A stretch of DNA of 64,000 nucleotides from Pseudomonas profundi (GCF_008638305.1 NZ_VTPZ01000013.1:1-64000); one strand, 5' to 3'; positions 6,306 through 16,927 are shown, counted from the first letter of the stretch. Program-made: numbers and translations. Notes: generated from the sequence alone by a model not told the origin.

Positions 6306-7808
6306 TCAGTGCTCAGGCCGCATATGCGGAAACAGAATCACGTCGCGGATCGAAGGCGCATCGGTCAGCAGCATCACTAGACGATCAATACCGATGCCCT
6401 CGCCTGCAGTCGGCGGCATGCCGTATTCCAGCGCACGGACGAAGTCCGCGTCATAGTGCATGGCCTCATCATCACCCGCATCCTTGTCGGCCACCTGGGC
6501 GTGGAAGCGCTCGGCCTGATCTTCGGCATCGTTAAGCTCCGAGTAGGCATTGGCGATTTCGCGGCCACCGATGAACAACTCGAAACGGTCCGTCACACTC
6601 GGATCATCATCGCTGCGCCGCGCCAGCGGTGACACTTCGAACGGATAACGGGTAATAAAGGTTGGCTGTTCCAGTCTGTGCTCAACCAACTCTTCGAAGA
6701 TCATCACCTGCAGCTTGCCCAAGCCCTCAAAACCGAGAATCTTGGCGCCGGCTTTGGTCGCGATAGCGCGGGCGGTGTCGACATCTTGCAGATCGGCAGC
6801 GGTGATTTCGGGGTTGTACTTGAGGATCGCGTCGAATACTGACAGCCGCGCAAAGGGTTCGCCAAAGTGAAATACCTTGCCCTGATAGGGCACGTCTGTG
6901 CTTCCCAAGACCGCCAACGCCAGCTCGCGAAACAGCTCCTCGGTCAGGTCCATATTATCTTCGTAATCAGCATAGGCCTGGTAGAACTCGAGCATGGTGA
7001 ATTCGGGATTGTGCCGGGTCGAAACGCCTTCATTACGGAAGTTACGGTTGATCTCGAACACCCGCTCGAAGCCGCCCACAACCAGACGCTTCAGATACAG
7101 CTCCGGCGCTATGCGCAGGAACATCGGGAGATCCAGCGCATTGTGATGGGTTTCGAAGGGCTTGGCCGCGGCACCGCCGGGGATCGTCTGCAGCATGGGC
7201 GTTTCAACTTCAAGGAAGTTACGCTCGGCCAGGAACTGGCGGATATGCGAAATCACCTTCGAGCGCACCTGGAAGGTGTGGCGCGTTTCCTCATTGACGA
7301 TCAGGTCGACATAACGCTGACGATAGCGTTGCTCGGTATCGGTCAGGCCATGGAACTTGTCAGGCAACGGCCGCAGCGACTTGGTCAGCAACTGCACATC
7401 GCGCATATGGACATACAGATCGCCCTTGCCAGACCGCGCCAGCGTGCCCTCGGCAGCAATGATGTCGCCCATGTCCCAGCTCTTGATCGCCTCAAGCGTC
7501 TCGGCGGGTAGGCCCTTGCGATCGACATACACCTGAATGCGGCCGCTCATGTCCTGGATCACCATGAAAGCGCCACGGTTGAGCATGATGCGTCCGGCAA
7601 CCCTGACCGGAAAAGCCTCTTCTTCGAGCTCCTGCTTGCTCTTCTCGGCGTACTGTTTCTGCAGCGCGCCGGCATAGCTGTCACGACGGAAGCGATTGGG
7701 AAAGGCGTTACCCTTGGCCCGCTCAGCTGCCAGCTTCTCCTTGCGCAGGGCAATCAAAGTGTTCTCTTCTTCGTGCTGAGCTTGCTGGTCTTGCGGCTGA
7801 TCGGTCAT
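6306..7808 (-). CDS. lysS: Lysyl-tRNA synthetase (class II)
   Basis: The 500-residue protein has the normal length and architecture of bacterial LysS: an OB-fold anticodon-binding domain (about residues 60-170, including [12 protein letters not shown]) and a class II catalytic core with motif 2 ([14 protein letters not shown], near 265) and motif 3 ([10 protein letters not shown], near 480). It charges tRNA-Lys with lysine in the cytoplasm. AGGA precedes the ATG at 7808 by about 12 bases. It follows prfB by 131 bases, the lysS-prfB pairing common in gamma-proteobacteria. The sequence is intact and ordinary; confidence is high. Confidence 0.98.
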   Translation of the reverse strand: MTDQPQDQQAQHEEENTLIALRKEKLAAERAKGNAFPNRFRRDSYAGALQKQYAEKSKQELEEEAFPVRVAGRIMLNRGAFMVIQDMSGRIQVYVDRKGLPAETLEAIKSWDMGDIIAAEGTLARSGKGDLYVHMRDVQLLTKSLRPLPDKFHGLTDTEQRYRQRYVDLIVNEETRHTFQVRSKVISHIRQFLAERNFLEVETPMLQTIPGGAAAKPFETHHNALDLPMFLRIAPELYLKRLVVGGFERVFEINRNFRNEGVSTRHNPEFTMLEFYQAYADYEDNMDLTEELFRELALAVLGSTDVPYQGKVFHFGEPFARLSVFDAILKYNPEITAADLQDVDTARAIATKAGAKILGFEGLGKLQVMIFEELVEHRLEQPTFITRYPFEVSPLARRSDDDPSVTDRFELFIGGREIANAYSELNDAEDQAERFHAQVADKDAGDDEAMHYDADFVRALEYGMPPTAGEGIGIDRLVMLLTDAPSIRDVILFPHMRPEH

Positions 7809-7939
7809 TTTTCGCTAATCCTGAAAAAACTGTATTGATAGTACCGAGTCCCGCTGCCCGCTCACCGGCTTATACCGGCCTGGCAACGGGTGGCGAACCC
7901 AGATGGGACCATGGCGCTACGCATTGCGCCCGCGAGGGG

Positions 7940-9035
7940 TCAAAGCCCCTGTTTGAGGCTTGCCTCGATAAACTCGTCCAGGTCGCCATCGAGCACTGCG
8001 TTGCAGTTGCTGTTTTCGATGCCGGTACGCAGATCCTTGATTCGTGACTGGTCGAGTACGTAGGAGCGTATCTGATGTCCCCAACCGATGTCCGACTTGG
8101 TATCTTCCAGCGCCTGAGCGGCCGCGTTGCGCTTCTGCATCTCCAGCTCATAGAGCTTGGCGCGTAGCATCTTCATCGCGGTATCACGGTTGGCGTGCTG
8201 CGAGCGCTGGTTCTGGCAGCTGACCACAGTGTTCGTCGGGACGTGGGTAATCCGGATCGCAGAATCGGTGGTGTTAACGTGCTGGCCACCCGCCCCGGAT
8301 GAGCGATAGGTGTCCACGCGCAGATCAGAGGGGTTGATGTCGATCTCGATGTCATCATCAATTTCGGGTGACACGAATACTGCCGAAAATGACGTATGCC
8401 GACGGTTGCCCGAATCATAAGGGCTTTTACGGACCAGGCGGTGCACGCCGATTTCGGTACGCAGCCAGCCGAAGGCGTATTCACCCTTGATATGCACGGT
8501 CGCGCTCTTGATGCCCGCCACCTCGCCAGCGGACAGCTCGACAATCTCGGTCTCGAAGCCGCGCTGATCGGCCCAGCGCAAATACATCCGCAGCAACATG
8601 TTCGCCCAGTCCTGGGCCTCGGTACCGCCGGAGCCAGCCTGGATGTCCAGGTAACAGTTGTTCGGGTCCATCTCGCCACTGAACATGCGACGGAACTCGA
8701 GTTTTTCCAGACTCACCTGCAGGCGCTCCAGCTCGGTGACGACATCCGCCACGGCTGACTCGTCGTCTTCTTCGGCGGCCATTTCGAGCAACTCGGAGGC
8801 GTCAGCCAGACCGGCATGCATCCCGTCCAGCGTCTCGACAATTTGCGCCAGCTGCGCACGTTCCTTGCCCAGACCCTGAGCACGTTCCGGATCATTCCAG
8901 ACGCTGGGGTCTTCCAGTTCGCGCTCTACTTCAGTCAGGCGATCACGCTTGTGATCGTAGTCAAAGATACCCCCTGATAGTCTCGGAGCGACTACGCAGA
9001 TCTTTGATGGTATTGAGAATCGGGTTGATTTCCAT
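7940..9035 (-). CDS. prfB: Peptide chain release factor 2, made by programmed +1 frameshift
   Basis: The gene starts at ATG 9035 ([16 protein letters not shown]), reads to a TGA at 8963-8961, and continues in the +1 frame to 7940; joined, it encodes 364 residues, the usual RF2 length. The product ends translation at UGA and UAA. Visible motifs are AGGQHVN (the GGQ peptidyl-tRNA hydrolysis loop) and [11 protein letters not shown], where the stop-recognition tripeptide is Ser-Pro-Tyr in place of the more familiar Ser-Pro-Phe. In-frame UGA with frameshifting autoregulates RF2 levels, as established in Escherichia coli. Annotation of the second frame alone would miss the first 25 or so residues. 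Confidence 0.97.
8960..8966 (-). promoter_or_regulatory. RF2 programmed frameshift site CTTTGAC
   Basis: On the minus strand the sequence reads AGGGGGTATCTTTGAC. This is the known arrangement: an internal Shine-Dalgarno-like AGGGGG a few bases before CTT, then the slow in-frame stop TGA followed by C. Low RF2 lets the ribosome slip +1 from CTT to TTT and read on into the main frame. Confidence 0.96.
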
Positions 9036-9291
9036 GGTGACAGATCCCGTCAGGAAAAAGGGCGTCATTGTAGCGGAATTTCGCAGCGCCGTGCAGCGTT
9101 CTCAGCGGCACCGCACAGACATGAGGGTCCGGTTCGTACGCGCAAACCCGTGCACTCCCCTACCTCACGGAGACGCTGTTCCGCCATGACAGCGAACCTG
9201 CCAGGGCTTGATACAGGTCAGGAAGGCAATCTCCGAAATCACGCTAGACTGGATGTATCCGCTAGCCACCATTACCCGTCAGGAGTCTTTT

Positions 9292-11700
9292 GTGAGCCAG
9301 TTATTACCCGACCAGAGCATTCTCGATCAACACGCTGAAGAGCATGCCACATTCGCCGAATGGCGCGCAGGCTATGGCGTCATAGACCACAGCCCGGCCA
9401 CGCAGGCGGCAGTATACAGGCTGGCCCACCAGCTTCAGCAAAGCGGCATGCAGCCCGATGTGGACACTGTCTATCGAATGCTCACCGCACTTGATCGACT
9501 GACCAGTGCCGGGCTGTGGCTGGTGGTGCATATGACCTACGCCAAACGCTGCCGCCCGGACGGCACGCCGTTGAATGCAGAGGACTTCAAACGCAATCCG
9601 GAGGGCCACACGGGCGGCGCGCTGAACATGGTGCCCGGCTATGCTGCCTATCTGGCTTTGAACAACCTCACCGGCAGCACCCGTAGCTGGTTGATGGGCC
9701 AGGGGCACTGCGTCGCGGCAATCGACGCGCTGAATATCCTCACCGGCAATCTTCACCCCGAACAAGCCGAACGCTACGGCGAAGACGGCGGCCTCGACCG
9801 GCTGCTGAAAGATTTCTACGGATACGCCCAGCAACCCGACGGGCGACCTGCCGCCCCCCTGGGAAGTCACGTCAACCCTTACACCGCTGGCGGCATCATA
9901 GAAGGCGGCTATCTTGGTTTCGCCGAGTTGCTCTATGCTCATATGCCGCTGCCGGGCGAGAAGCTGGTTGCGTTCCTGTCCGATGGTGCGGCCGAAGAGC
10001 AGCGTGGTAGCGACTGGATACCGCGTTGGTGGCGCGCCGAGGATTGCGGCGTCGCGATGCCGGTGATGATCGCCAATGGCCGGCGCATAGAGCAGCGCAC
10101 CGAGCTGGGAACGGTGAAGGGCCTGGATGGCTTCGTCGAGCATCTGACCGCGTGCGGCTTCGACCCGATACGCTTTGACGGCCGCGATCCAGCGGCTTTC
10201 GTCTGCACGCTGTATGAAATGGAGCAACGGCTTGATCGTCGTGTAGAGGAGTGTCAGCGGGGCCTGCTGAGCTATCCCCTACCGATTCCCTACGCCATCG
10301 CCGAAACCACCAAAGGGTTCGGCTTCTACGGTGCCGGGGAAAACGCCGCCCATAACCTGCCATTGCCAGGCAATCCACGGCATGACGAAACCGCACGGAA
10401 TCTGTTCAACCAGCACGCCGGCAAACTCTGGGTCAGCCCTGAGCAACTGGAGCAGTCCAGAGATCTTCTGACCCAACATTCCGAGCAGGGTCGGCCGCTG
10501 GAGCGTGACCATGATCTGGCCAAGCGTCATCCGGAGACGCCGGTGCTGCCCGAGCCTGAATGGATAAGCGAACCGGCCTCGCCGATGCTGGCCGTGGACA
10601 GATTTTTCGTGAAAATGACCGAGGCCAACCCGGGTCTGCGCGCCCGCGTCGGCAATCCGGACGAGTTGGCCAGCAACAAGCTCGGCGGTGTGCTGCGCAC
10701 CCTCAAGCACCGCGTAAGTGAGCCGGAAAGCGACCTGGAAGCAATCGACGGCCGGATCATTACCGCCTTGAACGAAGAAGCCGTGGTGTCGGCCTGCCTT
10801 GGCAACAAGGCAGGCCTGAACCTGGTCGCCAGTTATGAGGCCTTCTGCGTGAAGATGCTCGGCGCTGTGCGCCAGGATATTATCTTCGCACGGCATCGCA
10901 AGGAGGTTGGCCGCCCGGCTGCCTGGCTGGGCTTTCCGGTTATTGCTACCTCCCACACCTGGGAGAACGGCAAGAACGAACAATCCCACCAGGACACAAC
11001 TTTCTGCGAGGCGCTGCTGGGCGAGATGCACGACGTCATGCGCGTCGTGCTGACGGCAGACTACAACAGCACCATGGCCGTATTGCCGAGCATCTACACC
11101 GAGCGCGGCCGGCTGAGCTGCATGGTTATCGCCAAGCGCGACCAGCCCTCACGCTTCACGCCTGAACAGGCAGTGCAACTGGCGGAACAAGGCGCGCTGG
11201 TGTTCGAGGAGCACAAGGGCAATGGCGATCCCGTGCTACTGGTGGCCTGCGGTGCGTACCAGATGGGCGCCATGCAGCGCGCAGCGGAGCGCTTGTCTGC
11301 ACATAACGTCAGCTGGCGTCTGGTGTATCTGCAGGAACCCGGCCGCTTCACTATCCCCCGCGACGAGCTCGAAGCAGAATACGCCGCGAGCGAGGAGCTG
11401 ATTCAAGGAATATTCCCCGGTGAGATAACCCGTCGGATCATGCTCACCCACATGCGCCCTGAGATCTTCCGTGGCCACCTGCACAAGCTGCTGCCCGACC
11501 CGCAACACAGCCGCGTGCTTGGCTATATCAACCGCGGCGGTACACTGGATGAAGCCGGCATGCTGTTCACCAACCGCTCCAGCTGGGCCCATGTAGTCGC
11601 CGCAGCGGCCGAAGTCAGCGGCGTTGAGCCTGCTCAGTGGCTGGAAGAGGAAGAACTGAAAGCGGTACAGGGCCAGGGAAGCCCGAGCGTGTTGCGGTAA
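9292..11700 (+). CDS. Thiamine-diphosphate enzyme related to phosphoketolase/transketolase (xylulose 5-phosphate 3-epimerase-like)
   Basis: The 802-residue protein has a transketolase-like N-terminal half with EGHTGGALNM, MGQGHCVAAIDAL and a cofactor-binding stretch SDGAAEEQRG ending in an Asn near residue 260. The C-terminal part resembles phosphoketolase (ENGKNEQSHQDTTF, LTADYNSTMAVLP, ITRRIMLTHMRPE). I recall close relatives in pseudomonads and halomonads being annotated as xylulose 5-phosphate 3-epimerase; true phosphoketolase would instead cleave xylulose 5-phosphate to acetyl phosphate. The GTG at 9292 is chosen because AGGAG lies 7 bases upstream. It stands alone, facing away from prfB and toward the GGDEF-EAL gene. 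The fold is clear; the reaction is not settled by sequence. Confidence 0.8.
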   Translation: MSQLLPDQSILDQHAEEHATFAEWRAGYGVIDHSPATQAAVYRLAHQLQQSGMQPDVDTVYRMLTALDRLTSAGLWLVVHMTYAKRCRPDGTPLNAEDFKRNPEGHTGGALNMVPGYAAYLALNNLTGSTRSWLMGQGHCVAAIDALNILTGNLHPEQAERYGEDGGLDRLLKDFYGYAQQPDGRPAAPLGSHVNPYTAGGIIEGGYLGFAELLYAHMPLPGEKLVAFLSDGAAEEQRGSDWIPRWWRAEDCGVAMPVMIANGRRIEQRTELGTVKGLDGFVEHLTACGFDPIRFDGRDPAAFVCTLYEMEQRLDRRVEECQRGLLSYPLPIPYAIAETTKGFGFYGAGENAAHNLPLPGNPRHDETARNLFNQHAGKLWVSPEQLEQSRDLLTQHSEQGRPLERDHDLAKRHPETPVLPEPEWISEPASPMLAVDRFFVKMTEANPGLRARVGNPDELASNKLGGVLRTLKHRVSEPESDLEAIDGRIITALNEEAVVSACLGNKAGLNLVASYEAFCVKMLGAVRQDIIFARHRKEVGRPAAWLGFPVIATSHTWENGKNEQSHQDTTFCEALLGEMHDVMRVVLTADYNSTMAVLPSIYTERGRLSCMVIAKRDQPSRFTPEQAVQLAEQGALVFEEHKGNGDPVLLVACGAYQMGAMQRAAERLSAHNVSWRLVYLQEPGRFTIPRDELEAEYAASEELIQGIFPGEITRRIMLTHMRPEIFRGHLHKLLPDPQHSRVLGYINRGGTLDEAGMLFTNRSSWAHVVAAAAEVSGVEPAQWLEEEELKAVQGQGSPSVLR

Positions 11701-11706
11701 GGTCGC

Positions 11707-11740
11707 AAAGGTTTCGTTGCCCTCGTGCGACGAAACCTTT
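11707..11740. terminator. Bidirectional terminator between convergent genes
   Basis: aaaggtttcgt at 11707-11717 pairs exactly with acgaaaccttt at 11730-11740, giving an 11-bp stem with a 12-base loop. The A-rich and T-rich ends supply a short U tract in either direction. It fills the 39-base gap between two convergent genes and reaches the stop codon of the leftward one. Confidence 0.75.
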
Positions 11741-14043
11741 CAGGTTCGGGGAAGACCTCGCTCGCCAACGATGCCTTCCGCAAGCACATCAACATCCAAC
11801 CCCGCCAAGGTATTCAGCACCGGCTTGATCATGCTGGCCGATAACGGGCGGCTGAACCAGTAGCCTTGTATGTAGTGACAACCTTCAGTGCTGAGAAAGT
11901 CCATCTGCTCGATGGTCTCGATGCCTTCGGCGATCACGTCCATGCTCAGGCCGCGACCCAGCCCGATAATGGCGCGGCTGATGGCCCGCAGCCGTTCGTC
12001 ATCCGGCGCGCGGGAGATGAAGCTTTTGTCGACCTTGATGATATGCAGCGGATAGCGATGCAGATAGCCGAGCGAGGAAAAGCCCGTACCGAAATCATCG
12101 AGGGCAATCCGAATGCCCAGACTTTCCAGTTCACGCAGCGTAGCGAGGGTATCGGGGCCGTCCTGCATGAGTAGGCTTTCGGTTATTTCCAGCACCAGGC
12201 TGCTGGCGGGAAAGCCGGTTTCTTCCAAGACCGCCGCGACAGTTCCCGCGAAATTCTCCTCCCGCAGCTGGCGGCTGGACAGATTGACTGAACAGCGCAA
12301 CGCCGGGTGACCGTTTTCGTGCCACTCGCGCACCTGCGCACAGGCCTGGCGCAGCACCCATGCGCCTACTTCGACAATCTGGCCGGAATCTTCAAGAGCA
12401 GGAATGAATTCATCCGGCGGAATCATCTTGCCGTCACGCCACCAGCGCAGCAACGCCTCAACGCCGATGACGCTGGAGCTGTCGCCCTCTACCTTGACGA
12501 TGGGCTGGTAGTACAGTTCGAATTGCTTGCGATTCAGCGCCTCGCTGAGCGCACTCTCCAGCGCCAGGCGGTGGTGAACCTCGTGCTGCAGGTTTTCGCT
12601 GTAGAGCGCCAGCTGCGATTTGCCGAAGGTTTTGGCCCGGTATAGCGCAAGGTCAGCTTCGCGCAACGCATCCTGCTCCTGATCGTGCCCCTTGAGCGGG
12701 GCCAGGCCGATGCTGGCGGTCACGGTGAGGCGTTGCTCGCCGATCAAAAGCGGCGACAACAATCCCTGCATGATGCGCTTGGCGACCTTTTCTGCATCAG
12801 CCGGCTCGGCCATATCGTTAAGCAGCACAACAAACTCGTCCCCGCCGAAACGGCACAGGTGGTCGCCGGGCCGCAAGCAACGCTCGATACGTGCGGCGAC
12901 CTGGATCAACACCTGATCACCAACCTGATGCCCGAGACTGTCATTGATCAGTTTGAAGCGATCCAGGTCGATGAACAGTACCGCCGCATGCCGCGCGCCA
13001 GGCTTGGCCTGTCGCTGCAGGGCCTGCAGCAGCAGCTGGTTCATGCGTTCGCGATTGGGTAGTTTTGTCAGCGGATCGTGCAGGGTGGCGTGCGCCAGCT
13101 CCTGCTCGGCTGTCTTGCGAATGTGAATATCTGTGAGGGAGCCCGACAACAGACGGTCGCCATGCACGTCTTCGGTCACCTCGCCACGCACCAGTACCCA
13201 GCGATACTCCCCCCTGGCGTGACGCAACTGGCACTCGATCTTCAATTCGGATCGATAGCCCTCCAGATGCGCCATCACCGACGCCTTGAATCCGCTGCGC
13301 TGGCTTTGCGGCAGCATATCCAGCCACTCGTCCAACCTTACCGGCGCGTTAGTGGCATCAAGTCCAAGCACGGCCAGCCAGCGCTCGGATACTTCAAGCC
13401 GATCATCCGCGACGCGCCATTCCCAGATACCGTCGTTGGTTCCGTGCATGGCACGGGCGTAGCGGGTCTGACTTTCCTGCAGCGCAAGCTGGCTGGCGGC
13501 AGAATAGGTATCAACCGCCAGGGTCATGTCGAAAAACACCACCTTGAGCAGACAGCTGAACAGCCGGTGCACCAGCTCCGGCTGCCCGGGCCAGCGCTCG
13601 CGAAGCTGTGCATGCATGAAATCCAGGTAGAAATGATAGCTGGCCAGCGACACATTTTGTCCCAGCCCGACGCTCTCATGAGTGATACCGACCAGCAGGC
13701 GCAGCCGCACGTATTGCATGTCGTAGGGGCCACGCAGCATTTGCTGGTAGTAGTGTCGCTGCTGCTCCTTGAGGCGCACCAGCATACCCGGACGATTGAG
13801 CAATCCAGCGGCATGCGGGAACTGCAGCAGATGCTCATGCAACGCATCTATGCATTGGACATGCAGAGCTTCCAGTTCGGGAAGATAGTCAGCCAGCTCT
13901 CTGATGCTCTGATCATCCACTAGCAGCAGACGTAGCCGCGTGCGGATGTTGTCCACATTCAGGCCAAGATGGTTCTGCATTCCCTTCAGACGTTTCTTCA
14001 AGTCAGGCAAGACCTGGCTCTCCCTGGTATCGAACACCATCAT
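11740..14043 (-). CDS. Globin-coupled sensor with PAS, GGDEF and EAL domains (cyclic-di-GMP turnover)
   Basis: The 767-residue protein begins with a protoglobin-like sensor (about 20-180; VGITHES contains the probable haem-binding His), followed by PAS (about 190-320, with GIWEWRV and RGEYRWVL), GGDEF (about 325-490) and EAL (about 500-755). The cyclase motif RFGGDEF is intact, with an RPGD inhibitory site five residues before it. The phosphodiesterase motifs EALLRW, ITESLL and DDFGTGFSSLGYL are also intact, so both activities are possible. By family knowledge the haem would sense oxygen or nitric oxide and tune c-di-GMP. There is no transmembrane segment, so it is cytoplasmic. Which activity dominates cannot be read from sequence. 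Confidence 0.93.
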   Translation of the reverse strand: MMVFDTRESQVLPDLKKRLKGMQNHLGLNVDNIRTRLRLLLVDDQSIRELADYLPELEALHVQCIDALHEHLLQFPHAAGLLNRPGMLVRLKEQQRHYYQQMLRGPYDMQYVRLRLLVGITHESVGLGQNVSLASYHFYLDFMHAQLRERWPGQPELVHRLFSCLLKVVFFDMTLAVDTYSAASQLALQESQTRYARAMHGTNDGIWEWRVADDRLEVSERWLAVLGLDATNAPVRLDEWLDMLPQSQRSGFKASVMAHLEGYRSELKIECQLRHARGEYRWVLVRGEVTEDVHGDRLLSGSLTDIHIRKTAEQELAHATLHDPLTKLPNRERMNQLLLQALQRQAKPGARHAAVLFIDLDRFKLINDSLGHQVGDQVLIQVAARIERCLRPGDHLCRFGGDEFVVLLNDMAEPADAEKVAKRIMQGLLSPLLIGEQRLTVTASIGLAPLKGHDQEQDALREADLALYRAKTFGKSQLALYSENLQHEVHHRLALESALSEALNRKQFELYYQPIVKVEGDSSSVIGVEALLRWWRDGKMIPPDEFIPALEDSGQIVEVGAWVLRQACAQVREWHENGHPALRCSVNLSSRQLREENFAGTVAAVLEETGFPASSLVLEITESLLMQDGPDTLATLRELESLGIRIALDDFGTGFSSLGYLHRYPLHIIKVDKSFISRAPDDERLRAISRAIIGLGRGLSMDVIAEGIETIEQMDFLSTEGCHYIQGYWFSRPLSASMIKPVLNTLAGLDVDVLAEGIVGERGLPRT

Positions 14044-14113
14044 GCAACTGCTTACGGGTTACCGTTTCGCTCGGATTTGTGAAGCATTACACACATTTGT
14101 CTCATCATGAAAT

Positions 14114-16813
14114 CTATTTGAAAACCGTCCGATCATCATTCCGCATGCGTTTCTCTAGCTCGAGCACCGCCAACACTGCCACACCCGCGGCAACCGGGAT
14201 CAGCAATAGCGGGAGACTCAAAACCGCTGACTCGAACAGCGTGTGCATGAATCCCGCATAGGTAAAGAGCATCTGCAGGGCCGTCACCAGTAGCACCACA
14301 ATCCACACCGCCGGCGTGCCCAGCATCCCGCGCAGGGTAATCGACGGGCTATCCAGATAGCGCACCGCAAACAGATAGAACACTTCCATCGCTACCAGCG
14401 TATTAACTGCCAAGGTGCGGGCAATTTCTGTGCTGTAGCCGGTCTGAACCGCCCACTGGAAGCTGGCGAAAATACCCGCCAGGAACAACAGCGACACCAG
14501 CACAATGCGCCATACCAGAAAGCTGTTCAGTAGCGATTCGCCGGTACGCCTCGGCGGCTTCTCCATCACGCTGGGTTCGGCCGGCTCGAAGGCCAGTCCC
14601 ATCGCCAGCACCACGGAGCTGACCAGATTGACCCACAGGATCTGTAAGGCGGTTATCGGCAGGGTGAGCCCGATCAATAGGGCAACGATCAGACTGGCTG
14701 CTTCGCCGCCGTTGATCGGCAGCAGAAAGCTGATGGCTTTCTTGAGATTGGTATACACCGTGCGGCCTTCACGGACCGCAGCGGCAAGGCTGGCGAAATT
14801 ATCATCCAGCAGCACGATATCCGAGGCTTCACGGGCTGCTTCCGACCCCTTGACGCCCATCGAGATGCCAACATCCGCGCGCTTGAGCGCTGGCGCATCG
14901 TTTACGCCATCGCCAGTCATGGCTACCACGCCATGCACGGATTGCAGTGCCTGCACCAATCGCAGCTTGTGCTCCGGACTGGTCCTGGCAAACACGTCGA
15001 CATCCTGCGCCAGCTGCATTAGCTGGGTGTCATCCAGGCTGTCCAGCTCATGCCCGGTGGCGACCCGCTCGGTGTGACGCAGACCGAGACGGGCAGCAAT
15101 TGCCCGCGCCGTCATGGCGTGATCACCGGTGATCATCTTGACCCGGATACCAGCCCGGTGACATTCGGCTATCGCCTCCATGGCCTCCTGCCGCGGCGGG
15201 TCGAGCAGCCCGACGACCCCGATCAACTGGAAATCGTCGCCCAGCGCATCGCCATCGAGTTCGTGCTGCTCCGCCCCTACAGGCTTGCGCGCCAAAGCCA
15301 ATACCCGCAATCCCTGCCCCGCCAGCTCGTCGATGTGTTTTTGCCAATCGGCAAAGTCCAGCGCCACGGGCGCCCCCTGTGCATCCAGCGCGCTGTTACA
15401 CAACGCCATGACGCGCTCCGGAGCGCCTTTGAGTAATGCCACAGCCTGGCCGTGGTGATCATGATTCAAGGTCGCCATGTAGCGCTTGTCAGCGTCGAAG
15501 GGGATTTCATCGCGGCGCGGCCATTCCGCCGTGTAGGAGGTTGCATCCAGCCCGGCCTTTGTGGCCAGCACCGACAGGGCACCCTCCATCGGATCACCGA
15601 TGACTTTCACGGTCTCGCCCTGGCGCTGCAGCTCGGCGTCATTGCAAAGCAAGGCTGCCTGAGCCATATGACCGAGCAACAACGGCGCCGGCTCGCCGGT
15701 CTGCTCATCGCCGATCCGGCCTTCAACCGCATAGCCTTCGCCACTGACCGGATAAATGTTCCTGTCCAGCAACAGCGCGGCGACCATCATTTCATTGCGG
15801 GTCAGGGTACCGGTCTTGTCAGAACAGATCACTGATACCGCACCAAGGGTTTCGATGACCGGCATGCGCCGCACCACGGCCTGGCGAGACGCCATGCGCC
15901 GCACCCCTATGGCCATAGTGATTGTCAGGATGGCTGGCAAGCCTTCGGGTATCGCCGATACAGTCAGTGCAACGACCGCCATGAACAACTCATTGAGCGG
16001 GCGTTCGCTGAACATCCAGCCCGCCAGAAATACCAATGCGCCAATCACCACAATGACCAGTGAAAGGTATTTGGCGAAGCGATTCATCTGTTCTAGCAAC
16101 GGGGTTTGCAGTGTAACCACACCGCTGAGCAAACCCGATATCCGACCAATCTCGGTCTGTTCGCCCGTTGCGACGACAACGCCACGCGCCGTGCCGACAT
16201 TCACCAGCGTGCCCGAATACGCCATATTGAAACGCTCTGCCAATGGCGCGTCGCCGGGCTGTGTGTCGGTCAGCTTGTCCACGGGCACCGACTCGCCGGT
16301 CAACAACGCTTCGTCGATCTTGAGGCCGTGCAATTGTTCCAGGCGCACGTCCGCCGGGACGCGGTCGCCCGCCTCCAGCAACAGCACATCCCCTGGCACC
16401 AGCTCGCTGGCCTCGATCCGTTGGCGCTCGCCGTTGCGCATCACCGTGGCCTTGGGCGCGAGCATATGGCGGATAGCGGCCAGCGCCTGCTCGGCCTTGC
16501 CCTCCTGCACGATACCGACCACAGCCTGCAGCAATACCACTGCCAGGATGACCGATGTATCCAGCCAATGGCCAAGCAGCGCAGTAACCAGCGCCGCCAC
16601 CAGGAGCACATAGATCAGAACGTTCTGGAACTGGGCAAGCAACCGCCGCCACCATGGCCGGGCATTCGCGGCGCCAAGCTCGTTGGGCCCGTATTGAGCA
16701 AGCCGCTCAGCCGCCTCGGCAGCAGTCAGACCCCTATCGTGGCTGTCGAGCTGCTGTCGGACCTCTGCTACAGATTGCGTGTGCCAACTGGAGGGTGACT
16801 GCTTCTGATCCAT
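14114..16813 (-). CDS. P-type cation-transporting ATPase, P2 (Ca2+-ATPase-like) type
   Basis: The 899-residue protein, from the ATG at 16813, has the complete P-type set: an N-terminal cation-ATPase domain, the TGES loop (LLTGESVPVDK), IPEGLPA in the fourth membrane helix, the phosphorylation site DKTGTLT, KGAPERVM and MITGDHAMTA in the nucleotide domain, and TGDGVNDAPAL. About ten hydrophobic segments place it in the inner membrane. PEGLP is typical of P2-type pumps and differs from the corresponding MgtA motif, so export of Ca2+ or another cation is more likely than Mg2+ import. It is separated from its neighbours by 70-110 bases and is probably transcribed alone. Confidence 0.9.
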   Translation of the reverse strand: MDQKQSPSSWHTQSVAEVRQQLDSHDRGLTAAEAAERLAQYGPNELGAANARPWWRRLLAQFQNVLIYVLLVAALVTALLGHWLDTSVILAVVLLQAVVGIVQEGKAEQALAAIRHMLAPKATVMRNGERQRIEASELVPGDVLLLEAGDRVPADVRLEQLHGLKIDEALLTGESVPVDKLTDTQPGDAPLAERFNMAYSGTLVNVGTARGVVVATGEQTEIGRISGLLSGVVTLQTPLLEQMNRFAKYLSLVIVVIGALVFLAGWMFSERPLNELFMAVVALTVSAIPEGLPAILTITMAIGVRRMASRQAVVRRMPVIETLGAVSVICSDKTGTLTRNEMMVAALLLDRNIYPVSGEGYAVEGRIGDEQTGEPAPLLLGHMAQAALLCNDAELQRQGETVKVIGDPMEGALSVLATKAGLDATSYTAEWPRRDEIPFDADKRYMATLNHDHHGQAVALLKGAPERVMALCNSALDAQGAPVALDFADWQKHIDELAGQGLRVLALARKPVGAEQHELDGDALGDDFQLIGVVGLLDPPRQEAMEAIAECHRAGIRVKMITGDHAMTARAIAARLGLRHTERVATGHELDSLDDTQLMQLAQDVDVFARTSPEHKLRLVQALQSVHGVVAMTGDGVNDAPALKRADVGISMGVKGSEAAREASDIVLLDDNFASLAAAVREGRTVYTNLKKAISFLLPINGGEAASLIVALLIGLTLPITALQILWVNLVSSVVLAMGLAFEPAEPSVMEKPPRRTGESLLNSFLVWRIVLVSLLFLAGIFASFQWAVQTGYSTEIARTLAVNTLVAMEVFYLFAVRYLDSPSITLRGMLGTPAVWIVVLLVTALQMLFTYAGFMHTLFESAVLSLPLLLIPVAAGVAVLAVLELEKRMRNDDRTVFK

Positions 16814-16927
16814 AATGATTTCCCGGCAACGAATGACGACGGCAACAGATGGCAGTGTAGCCGCCGACATCGGGCCGGGCATTGGCGCAGGTCAAGATCT
16901 GGACGCCCGCTGCGGGAAAGCGACCAA

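Noticed and set aside
9304-10227. Long minus-strand frames opposite the phosphoketolase-like gene
   Set aside because: The forward gene has clear motifs and a good Shine-Dalgarno; the reverse frames have neither.
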